Source of the DNA: a virus
Strand: one strand, 5' to 3'
Virus record (IMG/VR): IMGVR_UViG_3300042561_002100
Location: 1-64,000 of that record
DNA length: 64,000 bases
A program made the translations under genes and the position numbers. The notes beneath the pieces were generated by a model, which was given only the letters and a program-made list of their open reading frames with translations, was not told where the DNA came from and made no database searches. This document shows, in pieces, positions 10,401 to 20,400 of this stretch. The stretch's first letter is position 1, and every line of letters begins with the position of its first letter.

Positions 10401-13400
10401 AATCTTATTGATAATAAAACATATCTTGATGATGATAATACTTTAACTTATACAACAAATTCTGAAAGTAGCTCTGGTGCTATTGTAGAAATTCAACTCA
10501 CCAAAAATAATAATAACAATTATAAACTTCCGAATATCACAAAAATTAATTCGGTAAACGGTTCGGATGCGAATCTAGAAGTATCACGAGTTGGTATTGG
10601 TTCTATTAAAACGATAACACTAAATGATATTGGTTTTGATTATTCTTCAGATTATACGGTTAAACCAAAATTAAATCTTCCAAAAATTCTAAAGTCTGAA
10701 CCTCTTTATACTATTGATAGAGTTGAGGTTATCAGCACACCAGTTACTTACTATGTTCCACCAAAACTGGTTCTTATTGATAATCACAATAATAAACCTC
10801 TACTGGATGCGGTATTCAGTTATAATACACAACAAGGAACTGTTGATATTATTAAGAACACAAAGAATATTATTGGAACAAATCCATATATTGTTCCCAC
10901 CAATAATTCTTTTGGTCTTGAGATCAGCAATATTAGTTTCAATCCAACCACTAAAGATGTCACGGTTCAATTAAATCAAGAATTTAATGAATTATCGGAA
11001 TTCCCATTTGAAGTGGGTGAAGGTGTTCTAATTGAAAATGTGATCGTAGGAGAAAATGAGAAGGGATATAATTCTTCTGGATACGATTATACACTCTTCA
11101 CAATTAAAAATATTGATCCAAATATTGGTGGTATTGGTGCGACATTTGGATATAGTATGTCAGACATTCTTGAACAAAATGAAGTTTTGGGGATTTATAC
11201 TGGACAAACTCTAAAAGGGAATGCCGTACCAGAAAAATACTTACCAACTTTTAATGTTTCTGTTAATCAAACAGAATTTGTTATTGGTGAGAATATCCAT
11301 TGCGATGGTTCTAGTGGTATTATCGTTGATCAAAATTTAAGCAATAATTTTATCAAAGTTCTAACCAAAGATGATCTAAAAATTGGAAGTAAATTAACAG
11401 GACAAACTTCTAAGACTAATATTATTATTTCCGATATTGTAGACTTTGAAGGTTATTTAAATGTCAAATCAACTTCTACCGTTATTGATGGTTGGAAAAG
11501 AGAAACGGGTTTCTTTAATAATAATTTACAGCGCATCCACGATAATGATTATTATCAGTATTTTTCATATTCTTTAAGTTCTGATGTTGAATACTCCAAG
11601 TGGAATGAAGTTGTTAGCGATCTGGTGCATCCAGCAGGATTCAAGAAATTTAGTGATTTAACTGTTTATTGTGAATCACCAGAAACCGAGTTCGCTAGTA
11701 CACTTGATGTTGAAGTTACTCCTATTGTTGATATTGAAATTGATCTAAATCTTAACTGTGTTGATAATTTTGATCTAGTTAGAGAAAATTCATTTATTAT
11801 TGATGATGAATTAGCGTCCAATGAGATATATTTTAATTCAACATTATTGCAAGATTATGTGGAATCCATTGGTAATAGAGTTATAAGTATTGATGACTTT
11901 GTTCTAGATTTTTCTAATCCACCGAATGATATTGAATCAGTGGCATTAGATTCATTCAATAAAAACGACTATTACTATAAGCGCTATTTTATTTCAGTTC
12001 GGGATAAATGGTATCAAGAAAAATCCAATCTTATTATTGTCAACGTTCTCCACAATAATACTGAGGTTGATAGCAATCAATATGCCGAATTATACACTGA
12101 GGATTCTTTTGGATATTTTGATGCCACACTCACTAATAATAATTGTGACCTCCAATTCTATCCTGAAGATTTTGAGGGTTCCAATTATTACCTAGAATCG
12201 CTGTCTTATGGCATTGGAAAAAATACATTAGGTGTCTCAACTGTCAATCTTGGAAATATGGCTCGGATTGAATATTCAGGTTCAATTCACCCAGTTGGAA
12301 TTGCTACAACAACTATCGTCGGTATTTCATCTTCAATTCTGGCAGCTAAAATTATTGTTGGAATTGCTTACACCAATAATTCTCATTATGAGGTTGATGA
12401 ACTTAATCTCGTTCATAATGGATCAACAATTAGACTTGTTAATTATGGAGAACTTGTTTTATCATCAATCTCTTCGGGTATCGGAACTTATTACGCTTAT
12501 TACACTGGAAATAAAATCAATATTGATCTGATTCCAAATGTTGTAGGAACTGGTACTCAATATTATTTGAATACCATAACCAATACTATCAGTAATATAG
12601 TCGGAGTCGGCTCAACCGCGATAGGTCAAAGTATTATTGTTTCATCTGCTAGTACGACATCCTTAGGTATTGCAACAGAAGTAGTCAGATATTCTAACAA
12701 TAATAGTGGATCTTATAGTATTGTTTCTATTGATAATCTAACAAATTTAACTTCGTCGGTTGTTGAATTTACATCCCTTTATAATAAAAAAACCAACAAT
12801 ACGGTTTACACTTCTTATGCCGAGAATGTAACGAACGGTTCCTTAGGAATCATCAGCAGTTATGTGAAAAATGATAACATTATTGTTGAATTCAAACCTA
12901 ATAATTCGGATTCATATTCAATTAGAGCAATCAATAATATTCTAGCTACATCTCAAGACAAAACTTCAGTTGGAGTTAATACATCATTTGTTATTGAAAC
13001 CGATTACTCTCAATATGACGCTAGAAATTATGGTTTCGTGGATAATTTTGAAGCTCTCCATAATGAAAATCCTATTTTCTCAAAAACTTTTAATGGAGAA
13101 TCGGTTAATAATGTTTTAATTTCAGAAAATAAAATCCGACTTCCTAATCACTATTTTGTTAGTGGTGAAGAAGTTACTTATGAATATGATTCATCTCCGA
13201 TTGGAATCGGTACTACTTTTATTGTTGGTATTGGCATAACTACGAAATTACCATCTAAGATCTTTATTATTAAGGTTGATGATCTTGATGTGAAAGTTGC
13301 AGCATCTGCGAGTGAGGCACTTTCTCTACCACCTAAACCATTGACGATAACTTCAATCGGAATAGGTAGCCAACATAAAGTAACATCAACATCCCAGACT

Positions 13401-15857
13401 AATAGATCTTTGGTGACTGTTGACAATATGATTCAATCTCCATTCGTATCAACAGCTCAAACTTCATTTACCGTCAAGTCTGTTGGATTATTTGATAGTG
13501 AGATATCCCTTAATAGTATTGAGAACTTTGCTTCCGGTGATTTTCTTAAGATCCAAAATGAATATGTAAAAGTTCTTTCCGTTGGAATAGGTTCAACTAA
13601 TGTATTACTGGTTGATAGAGCAAAATTAGGTTCTTCGTTGTCCCAGTATTCTCAAAATACAACCATAACTAAGGTAAAAGGAAACTATATTATAAACAAT
13701 AATAGAATTTATTATGATTCAATAAATTCTAATCAATCTATGGATGGTGACTCTTCTTATACTTTTGGTGGTAGAGTCTTTAATCGTACAGGTGAACCTG
13801 GATCTAGTAATAAAACCTATTTTGACAACTATATTTTTGATGATATAACAGATAATTTTAATGGTAGCAATAAAGTCTTTAAATTGAAAGTTGATAATAG
13901 TGAAATTGAAACACATGATAATCGTAATGCAGTTGTACTCATTAATGGAATTTTCCAACATCCAGGTCAAGAGTACACCATTACTGAAAATTTAGGAATT
14001 TCTTCCATATCTTTTATTGGATCCGCTAGTTCTGTATCATATGACGTGAATACTGCGACCATTCCTAGAGGAGGAACTATTGTTTCCTTTGCTACCACTC
14101 AAGGGTTTGGTTATCAACCACTCGTTTCAGCCGGAGGAACTGCTGTTGTTTCTCTCGCTGGTTCTATTCAATCTATTTCTATTGGTAATAGTGGTTCTGG
14201 TTATAGAGTTGGTATTCAGACAGTAAGAGTTGGAATTCAAACACAAAATCTAGAGTCCACATCAATAACATATGTTGGTGTTGCTAGTATTTCTAATGGT
14301 AACATTGTTAGTGTAGCAATAACAAATCCAGGTGTAGGTTACACAGCTTCTAGCGCCAACGTTATTTTTGATGCACCACTACCATACTCAAACATTCCAT
14401 TAATCTCCTCGGGAGTAGGAACGGGTGCAAGTATTTCAATTGTTGTTGGGCAAGGTAGTAGTATTATTGATTATGAATTAACAAATACTGGTTATGGGTA
14501 TAACAGTGGTGAAGAATTATCCCTGATGGTTGGTATTCCGACCACACCTGGACCTTTTGTTCCATTTAAGTTGAAAGTTGATGATACTTTTGATGATCAG
14601 TTTTCTTCCTGGGTTATTGGTGATTTACAGCCGCTTGATTCTTTTGATTCGTTCTTTGATGGTAGAAGAAGAAATTTCCAATTGAGAATATCAAATACTC
14701 CTATTTCAATTCAGAAAAATCCAGGGTCAACTCTAGATCTGGATCATACATTATTGATTTTTATTAATGATGTCTTACAGATTCCCGGTGTTTCTTATAT
14801 CTTTAATGGTGGTAGTGTTGTACGATTTATTGAATCACCAAAAGCTACTGATAAATCTAAGATCTTATTCTATCGTGGTACGAGTCAATATGACGTTGCC
14901 AATGTAGATGTAATAGAAGAGCTTAAAATTGGGGATAATGTACTAATTAATAGTGAAGATTTAGATTATCAACAAAGTGATCGTCTCATTACCGATATTC
15001 TTTCAACAGAAACAGTGGAAACCTATTTTTATAATGGTTCAGGAATATCTGATGATGAATCTAGAACTCGTCCGATAACACTCTGTCGCCAAACCGAAGA
15101 TCTTATTATAAATGGTCAAGTGATAGGTAAAAATAGAACTTTTTATGATACATTAATAAATCCTACAACAAAACTGATTTCTTCGGTGAGCATCGGTGCA
15201 ACTCAAATATTTGTTGAAAATGTTAGAGCATTTTTTGATAATAAAAAAGAGTACCAAGAAACCGATACTCCACAAAAAACCGTACAAATTATTTCACAAG
15301 ATGATAATAATTTAAAATATGAGACTTTAACTACTGTTAAATACGATGGTGATTATGGTGTTATTTCTGGTATTAAAACTGCTCCAATTGGTATTGGATC
15401 TACAGGAATTGTATTCCAACTTTATATTCCACAAGAATCGCCATTAAGAATTGATTCTTATGTTAATGGTGGTGTGAGCGGAATTAAAACAGGATATTAT
15501 TTTAGTGTCAATAATTCCAATCTATCTAACGGTATTATATCACTGAATAATAATGAAACGGTAGTGGGTGTTGGTACAACATTCTTAAACAACGTTTACC
15601 GAGCATATTCAGTTTCTATTGCTCAGACTTCTGTTCCAGGTGTCGGAATTACCAATGTGGTTGAGGTTACAGCAAAAGTAGATCGTTTTGTGAGCGGAGT
15701 AGGAATTAGTAATTATTATGGAAATTATAGTTGGGGTAGATTGTATGACTACCTTAGAATTGATCCTAAAGAGTTTTTAGTAAATAATAGTGGCTTATCA
15801 ACAGCCCCAATTGTTCAAAGAGCTAAAACAATAAAAACTGATAACTATTACAGCTAA
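4416..15857 (+). CDS. Giant baseplate protein in gene 7 position, with YHYH domain
   Basis: A single uninterrupted frame of 3813 residues lies between genes 6 and 8, exactly where T4 has gene 7 (1032 residues). The N-terminal 270 residues are helical (LPLYVREEYPLAAEFLKQYY, later FLKHLKDFYQSKGTEESFRL) and probably dock onto the wedge. Around residues 1213-1231 is GWAYDGNPIYGPYGYASRF, a YHYH-domain signature. The rest is beta-rich, Asn/Ser/Gly-rich and full of short repeats: GIGTTT or GIGSTG words, and G-x-x-Y-x-x-x-P units such as ITNPGVGYTASSANVIF. Two related modules with LINGIFQHPGQEY and IFINDVLQIPGVSY lie near residues 3170 and 3440. Most likely it is an enlarged gp7-like wedge or adsorption structure. 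Homology to gp7 rests on order, not on a motif. Confidence 0.75.
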   Translation: MKIELSSIVENQLPLYVREEYPLAAEFLKQYYISDNANKIVQNIDEYLDLDVIFDIPESTILLNSIDFDDDVINVSSTKGSPETYGLLKIDNEIITYISKTDTSFNGCIRGFSAVERAASSQLVFTDSNAAIHNSESKVYNLSSFFLKEFFFKIKQKIAPGFENRNLYSSLNQANFLKHLKDFYQSKGTEESFRLLFAALYGTDVKLILPRDRLFSASNAQYRVTKKLVVEALQGNPKELVNGTIYQDSDGFIPEARGTITYIEQIIRNNKPYFVISLDYDYDKDIDVSGSLKSEFTVHPQTLTLSVSTSNSSFIDVDSTVGFPDSGTLITKNEDGTDLVIQYTSKSLNQFLGCSGITSEIKQGSSVRFDSFAYGYNSNQEIVKLRVTGVLDEPQFIDDTNSYNPKEEFEIETLGFPSVDLRANDWKFNIPLTYNIASIELLDFSDLSYKVETIDNCVFSVGDNCVLVPPSSIENPGTVSNILNNNTIVASFDSPVNLEQTHVLKKIITKTRFQDAPELDIYNANVQNTYLDSDKNVYVLSPSLPSYLFAELTTNTGKITFSGTFNNQIDLPTDHPFFTGDIIVYRPDSSTNKLLDEGIYFIKKVDEKTIKLALSRENLYNQTYVEFSGSVTNSTLEFFEFTGLNLAPKSIQPQNLIRKLVTPRLSSQRNETTLSAVGILKNGVEIMNYKSPHQIFYGPITKVVASAPGKDYDIINPPTLTLTDQSGSGALIHPAITGSLKRIDLVYSGFDYIDEPSITIKGGNGKNASAKANLIDFDHIEFFNANNVSLTQEIIGFSTYHKFRHGEEVVYNANGQPPVGGLISREKYFINVKNGIEVSLHKNQSDAISGISSINLTTKSTGLHSLKALNKKKKIGSISVLSEGENYKYRKNLITGINTSTGIIEVKDHKFESGELVFYYTSSTPSTGITNNTQYYVNVIDENHVTLAGINTIKSDDFNYLSGQYIGITSLSSSIQYLSYPPIEVELKGRIGVTTFDSTTFNSEIIPIFRGGIVDVTLESGGSSYGSQDILDYSIEPKITITKGSGAQLKPIINNGKIIGVIIQYAGSNYKSTPDVIVQGDGYNAILTPIIQNGIIVDVKIISGGFGYTTEKTFITINSSGEGAQFKTTIRSWRINNFEKLYKSNYFSEDDGVIANALNPNNGLQYYHLFAPRKLRSSTYSKNVLNGVTVFQKDLQVDQNNKEIDSTVHSPILGWAYDGNPIYGPYGYASRFNSTSIKQLTSGYTLKTNLALENENRPDQNIYTVGLFVEDYEYTASGDLDEHNGRYCVTPEFPNGVYAYFTTFEDVASTSGAFANYKKPKFPYVIGNSYYSKAIDFNFDPKSNQSQVNFSDLGLLRNTLPYNLKSNNTNYEGLLLPYEVKKAIFTIKTVNPSNINKIDVLHGGDGYKVNDTIELESNNLAKISKIRGKSVTGVACSENFVENLELLSKNSELIAYSTTPHPFKDGDSLFFSSYDGKNTKQKVKIRENQLILSVGVQSSSITGIVTHFNVYGNLSEDDIKPNDIYKIGNEEIKILTVDNIGSRVWIERQYNGTSGINSFPVGFAFTEKSRKLIFSNNIGISSNIINKQYYFKPSESVGLGTTTTNRVFISSPGVGATFIDIPARSIYLENHNLQTNAKLSYSAHGNQPISVLINGVTGVLLNTFSSLYVARYNDNLIGLSTTPIGIGSTGSFIGIGTTTSLLSFTNFGDGSYHSFNTQYTSLKGDVIKQDIIVSAASSHNLSLEDNINLSVISGITTHIRLKYSDYNRRITSKEVSIQNVDIDNNILKFNEHSFKTCERVIYTTTSSISGLNNNGIYYVISINKFKLKLATSKYNAENLIEVDLQSGGSGSLSSINPPLRLERNSTIVFDLSDSSLGYVKNGFSYSAFSFDVYYDPELNFSYFNNGKSPQLNLTFSGSIGVNTDARATLKIDEFTPSILYYDLKPLNREVPTVKYEKVIDIIQINYNTLRIEESSLSGNYKIKSFGEDTFVLESRNLIDNKTYLDDDNTLTYTTNSESSSGAIVEIQLTKNNNNNYKLPNITKINSVNGSDANLEVSRVGIGSIKTITLNDIGFDYSSDYTVKPKLNLPKILKSEPLYTIDRVEVISTPVTYYVPPKLVLIDNHNNKPLLDAVFSYNTQQGTVDIIKNTKNIIGTNPYIVPTNNSFGLEISNISFNPTTKDVTVQLNQEFNELSEFPFEVGEGVLIENVIVGENEKGYNSSGYDYTLFTIKNIDPNIGGIGATFGYSMSDILEQNEVLGIYTGQTLKGNAVPEKYLPTFNVSVNQTEFVIGENIHCDGSSGIIVDQNLSNNFIKVLTKDDLKIGSKLTGQTSKTNIIISDIVDFEGYLNVKSTSTVIDGWKRETGFFNNNLQRIHDNDYYQYFSYSLSSDVEYSKWNEVVSDLVHPAGFKKFSDLTVYCESPETEFASTLDVEVTPIVDIEIDLNLNCVDNFDLVRENSFIIDDELASNEIYFNSTLLQDYVESIGNRVISIDDFVLDFSNPPNDIESVALDSFNKNDYYYKRYFISVRDKWYQEKSNLIIVNVLHNNTEVDSNQYAELYTEDSFGYFDATLTNNNCDLQFYPEDFEGSNYYLESLSYGIGKNTLGVSTVNLGNMARIEYSGSIHPVGIATTTIVGISSSILAAKIIVGIAYTNNSHYEVDELNLVHNGSTIRLVNYGELVLSSISSGIGTYYAYYTGNKINIDLIPNVVGTGTQYYLNTITNTISNIVGVGSTAIGQSIIVSSASTTSLGIATEVVRYSNNNSGSYSIVSIDNLTNLTSSVVEFTSLYNKKTNNTVYTSYAENVTNGSLGIISSYVKNDNIIVEFKPNNSDSYSIRAINNILATSQDKTSVGVNTSFVIETDYSQYDARNYGFVDNFEALHNENPIFSKTFNGESVNNVLISENKIRLPNHYFVSGEEVTYEYDSSPIGIGTTFIVGIGITTKLPSKIFIIKVDDLDVKVAASASEALSLPPKPLTITSIGIGSQHKVTSTSQTNRSLVTVDNMIQSPFVSTAQTSFTVKSVGLFDSEISLNSIENFASGDFLKIQNEYVKVLSVGIGSTNVLLVDRAKLGSSLSQYSQNTTITKVKGNYIINNNRIYYDSINSNQSMDGDSSYTFGGRVFNRTGEPGSSNKTYFDNYIFDDITDNFNGSNKVFKLKVDNSEIETHDNRNAVVLINGIFQHPGQEYTITENLGISSISFIGSASSVSYDVNTATIPRGGTIVSFATTQGFGYQPLVSAGGTAVVSLAGSIQSISIGNSGSGYRVGIQTVRVGIQTQNLESTSITYVGVASISNGNIVSVAITNPGVGYTASSANVIFDAPLPYSNIPLISSGVGTGASISIVVGQGSSIIDYELTNTGYGYNSGEELSLMVGIPTTPGPFVPFKLKVDDTFDDQFSSWVIGDLQPLDSFDSFFDGRRRNFQLRISNTPISIQKNPGSTLDLDHTLLIFINDVLQIPGVSYIFNGGSVVRFIESPKATDKSKILFYRGTSQYDVANVDVIEELKIGDNVLINSEDLDYQQSDRLITDILSTETVETYFYNGSGISDDESRTRPITLCRQTEDLIINGQVIGKNRTFYDTLINPTTKLISSVSIGATQIFVENVRAFFDNKKEYQETDTPQKTVQIISQDDNNLKYETLTTVKYDGDYGVISGIKTAPIGIGSTGIVFQLYIPQESPLRIDSYVNGGVSGIKTGYYFSVNNSNLSNGIISLNNNETVVGVGTTFLNNVYRAYSVSIAQTSVPGVGITNVVEVTAKVDRFVSGVGISNYYGNYSWGRLYDYLRIDPKEFLVNNSGLSTAPIVQRAKTIKTDNYYS

Positions 15858-15860
15858 ATA
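15854..15860 (+). promoter_or_regulatory. Late promoter core before gene 8
   Basis: CTAAATA overlapping the stop of the giant gene, 18 bases before the gene 8 start. Confidence 0.55.
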
Positions 15861-15877
15861 AGTAAAAACATTAAGAA

Positions 15878-17464
15878 ATGGCGTCCATTAAAAGGGATAA
15901 ATTAAGAATAACCAACGCTAAGCAATTCGTTGTCGGTATAACCACAACTACGAATTCTTATTATACTTTTATTGGTCTTTTGAATCCCGAAGCATATAAG
16001 TCAGATTGGAATATATCTCCTCAGTTACCTAGAGATAATTTTTCAGAAGAGAATGATTATTGGGACACCATGATCGCTCTTAAAAAAGTGAAGGTTGATG
16101 ATGTTCGGATGATTGTTAAAAAAAATGTCTGGACTTCGGGTACAGTCTATGATATGTACCGCCATGATATTAGTGTTGTTAATACAGCTAAACCTTCTGG
16201 TGCAACTAGCCTTTTTACATCCAATTACTACGCTATTAATAGTAATTACGATGTGTATATTTGTTTGAATAATGGAACTAATCCCGAATATCCATCTGGT
16301 AGACCTTCATTAGATGAACCATTTTCCAAAGATTTAGAACCAACAACACCCGGAACAAGTGGTGATGGTTATGTTTGGAAGTATCTTTACACAATTAAAC
16401 CCAGTGATATTATCAAGTTTGATAGTAAATTTTATATTCCGCTCCCGAGAGAATGGGGCGCTGATTCTCAAACATCATTAGTAAAAAATAATGCGATCAC
16501 TAGCGGACAACTTAAAACAGTAGTTATTAAAAATCGCGGTCTTAATGTAGGAACACCCAATTCAACCTACGCGAATGTACCCATTAAAGGTGATGGTTCG
16601 GGTGCTCTCGCAACAATCGTAGTCAATAATGATTCTAAAGTTGATTCAATAACGGTATCAAGTGGTGGTAGTAATTATACTTATGGTAGTGTAGACTTAA
16701 CGGGTGGTGGAGTTCCTCTTGGTACCACTAGACCCGAATTTGATGTTATAATTCCTCCTTCTGGTGGACATGGATTTGACATTTATAATGAATTGGGTTC
16801 TTATCGGGTGATGGTTCAAGTTCAAAATGAAAACGATGAAACTAATCCCGACTTTATTCAACAAAATGAATTTTCTAGAGTAGGATTGATTCAGAATCCA
16901 CAAAAATTTAACTCTAATACTCTCTTAACCGATGATAAAGTTAGTGCTCTTTATGCCTTAAAACTTGTTGGTATCACAAGTGTCAATGACTACAAAAACG
17001 CTAAATTTACTCAAGATAGTATTATCACCCAGACTATTGGAACTGGTATTACGGCTGCAGGTAGAGTTGCATCTTATGATTACTCAACTGGAGTTCTTAA
17101 GTATTGGCAAGATCGTAGTTTGGTAGGATTTAACACAGATGGAACTCAAAATAATACTCCAATCTATGGATTTAATCTAAACAGATTTACTCCCAATATA
17201 ACATCCGGTGGCTCATTGGTGATTTCAGGTGAGTCTAATAATTTGAATCTTAAAATTGATTCTTCTTTTGGTACAGAAAGTAATCCGGGTATAACCACAG
17301 TAATAAATAATAGAACATATCAATTAGGACAATCTTTTATTGGTGGTGTTTCCCAACCCGAAGTTAAAAAATACTCTGGGGATATCTTAGTTGTTGAGAA
17401 TAGGGCACCAGTTCCTAGATCACCAAGCCAAAAAGAACATATCAAAATTAACATTCAATTCTAA
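15878..17464 (+). CDS. 8: Baseplate wedge subunit gp8
   Basis: 528 residues (T4 gp8: 334). Two T4 gp8 landmarks are recognisable: GDGYVWKYLYTIKP near residue 162 (T4 GDGYVWEYLFEIPP) and the C-terminal ENRAPVPRSPSQKEHIKI leading to INIQF (T4 ENRPPI...INILFTF). The extra length sits in the middle and includes a glycine-tyrosine repeat (VSSGGSNYTYGSVDL) of the kind seen in the flanking giant proteins. Gp8 forms a dimer in each wedge and binds gp7 and gp10. Confidence 0.9.
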   Translation: MASIKRDKLRITNAKQFVVGITTTTNSYYTFIGLLNPEAYKSDWNISPQLPRDNFSEENDYWDTMIALKKVKVDDVRMIVKKNVWTSGTVYDMYRHDISVVNTAKPSGATSLFTSNYYAINSNYDVYICLNNGTNPEYPSGRPSLDEPFSKDLEPTTPGTSGDGYVWKYLYTIKPSDIIKFDSKFYIPLPREWGADSQTSLVKNNAITSGQLKTVVIKNRGLNVGTPNSTYANVPIKGDGSGALATIVVNNDSKVDSITVSSGGSNYTYGSVDLTGGGVPLGTTRPEFDVIIPPSGGHGFDIYNELGSYRVMVQVQNENDETNPDFIQQNEFSRVGLIQNPQKFNSNTLLTDDKVSALYALKLVGITSVNDYKNAKFTQDSIITQTIGTGITAAGRVASYDYSTGVLKYWQDRSLVGFNTDGTQNNTPIYGFNLNRFTPNITSGGSLVISGESNNLNLKIDSSFGTESNPGITTVINNRTYQLGQSFIGGVSQPEVKKYSGDILVVENRAPVPRSPSQKEHIKINIQF

Positions 17465-17469
17465 TTACA

Positions 17470-20400
17470 ATGCCACAAGAGACCAACTTAAACGTATCTC
17501 CATATTTTGATGATTTTGACAAGGATAAAAAGTATTATAAGGTTTTAATAAAACCCGAATCTCCAGTACAAGCAAGAGAGATCAATAATCTTCAGTCTAT
17601 TTTTCAAAATCAAATTGAGTCTCTAGGTGATCACATTTTTAGAGAAGGCGCAAAAGTCATTCCTGGACAAACGAGTTATAATCGCTACTATAATGCTGTT
17701 GAACTTGAAAACAGTTTTTCTGGAGTAGATTTAGAAACTTATCTTTCATTCATAGTTGGAAAGAAAATCATCGGATCAACTTCCGGCGTTGAAGCTGTTA
17801 TTGATAGTGCTATCACATCTAATGAATCTGAACGGAATAATGTAACCATTTACGTTAATTATCTATCAGCAAGTAGTGTTAATAATTCAACATTAACTTT
17901 TCTTGACGGAGAGAATCTTTTAATTCAAGAAAGTATTATCACTTCCTCTATTGCTTTTGAGGCCGGACAGGCAATAGCTAAAACTATCTCACTGAGTAGT
18001 AATTCTCTATCATCAACTTTTACTGTCTCTGAAGGTGTTTATTATCTTCGTGGGCATTTTGTTGTTGTAGATACTCAGACATTAATTCTAGATCAATACG
18101 ATAATAATCCAACTTATAAGATTGGATTTACTATTGAAGAAGAAATTATAACTTCCGATATTGATCCTTCACTCACCGATAATGCAAAAGGATTCAATAA
18201 CTATGCCGCTCCTGGTGCAGATAGATTTAAAATAACAGCAATTCTGGATAAAAAGGAAATCGGTGATACACTCTCCGATAATTTTGTAGAGATTACTAGA
18301 ATAGAAAATGGAATTATTCGTAATAATCCTAATGATCCATTATACAATATTATTGAGGAAAAGTTTGCAAAAAGAACTTATGACGAATCAGGTGATTACT
18401 ACGTTCGTAGATATGATGTTTCCTGTGAAGAGTCTTTAAATAATAGAATTGGAAATAATGGTATCTTTTTTGAAGGTGCCAAGACCTATCAGGGTAATAC
18501 TCCTTCAGATGATCTCGCAATCTATAAAGTATCTCCTGGTAAAGCTTATGTTAGAGGATATGAAGTAGAAATAAATGCTCCAACTTTCTTAGATATCACA
18601 AAACCTAGAACCACGAAAGTTATTGGAAACCAGTCATTAATTTATTCAACTGGAACGACTCTCTCATTAAACAATGTTTACGGTACACCTGAGATCGGTA
18701 TTGGTAATACATTCACTCTTTCTCTTAGAGATTCAAGAATAGGTGTTGGTCTTTCTACTGCATCGGGTGATGAAATTGGTTTGGCCAGAGTGTATGATTA
18801 TGCACTAGAATCTGGTTCTTATCAAACATTATTAACAACCAATGTTTGGGATCTAACACTTTATGATATTCAACCTTATACTAAGATAACACTCAACCAA
18901 CCAGCCACGATTTCAACACCTGCTTATTTCGTCGGTAATTCTAGCGGTGCTACTGGTTATCTCAAAACCAGTATTAGTAATTCATCCAATGTTGTTCTTT
19001 ATAATGTTTCTGGTAAGTTTGTTGAAAATGAATCATTTACTATCAATAATATTACAAACAGTAGAATTGGTACCGCTGTTACATCTTATGGTATTTCGGA
19101 TGTTAAATCTGTTTATGGTTCTTCTACATATGGTCCTTTTAATGGTGACGTTGTTCAAACAGATTTCTTATCCGTTGGTATCTGCTCTATTACTGCAGAA
19201 GTTGCAAATGAATCCACAATTACGATCAGTGGTTTAAACTATATTAATAGCTTCAATAAAAATGATCTTGTTAGATTCTCATTACCAACTCAAGGTACAT
19301 TACCTTTTGTTGCGAAAGTAAAATCTTTTAGTAATACCAGTCAAGCTACTAATCTTGTTGTTACTGGAGTTACTACAGTTGCTGGAGTTTATGATGGTAA
19401 GTTACCTTCCAGTGGAACTAATCTTACAGATTTAACTCTTATTAAGACTAGCACCGGTTCGGGTAATCAAACTCAACTTTATACTCCACTCTCTAGACAA
19501 AATGTTAGAAATGTTGATCTAAGTGAATCTAATCTCATTATCAGGAAGCAGTATAAAGTAAACATTACTACAAATTCTACTAATACACTAACTGCTGGGG
19601 ATGATTACTTTTTCTTACCATATGACGAAGAGCGTTATTCACTAATTCGCTCTGATGGTGTTGTTGAACCTCTAACCTCTGATAAGTTTGATATCTCTTC
19701 TGGCGGTAAACAGCTCACTATTAATGGTTTGGGGTCCAATGATACCAATTCAGTTTTAATTACTACACAGAGAAAAATTAACGTAACAGCTAAAGTAAAG
19801 CAAAAACAGAGAGTTAATTCAATCGTTATTGATAAATCTTCGCTGCCTTCTTCTGGTATTGGAACTACTACCCGCAATGATAAACTCATTTACGGTAATT
19901 ATCCTTATGGTACTAGAGTTCAAGATACGGAAATTTCATTAAATGTTCCTGATGTTATTGTGGTTCATGGTATTTTTGAATCACAAAATTTAGAAGAACC
20001 AACGGCACCTAAAATGGTTCTTTCTAATATCAGTCCAACCAATAATACTAGCGCAATTCTTATTGGTGAACAATTTATTGGACAGACGAGTGGCGCAGTT
20101 GCAATCTGCGCGGATATTGTGGATAGCGACGAGATTCATTTTATCTATAAAAACAGCACGGTATTCCAAACTGGTGAAGTTGTATCCTTTAAGGAATCAC
20201 AACTAACAGCGAAAGTTAGTCAGATTACCTCCAACAGCAAGAACATTACAAATTCTTATCTCTTTGATAATGGACAAAGAGAATCATATTATGATTATAG
20301 TAAAATTATCAGAAGATCTGGTGCATTAGAGCCACAATCAAAAATTATTGTTTATTTTGATAATCTCACATATAGCAGTCAAGATGCAGGTGATATTACT

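Noticed and set aside
4416-15857. Possibility that the 3813-residue frame is several fused or misassembled genes
   Set aside because: There is no internal stop, promoter or ribosome site with a matching break, and repeat style is continuous to the end.
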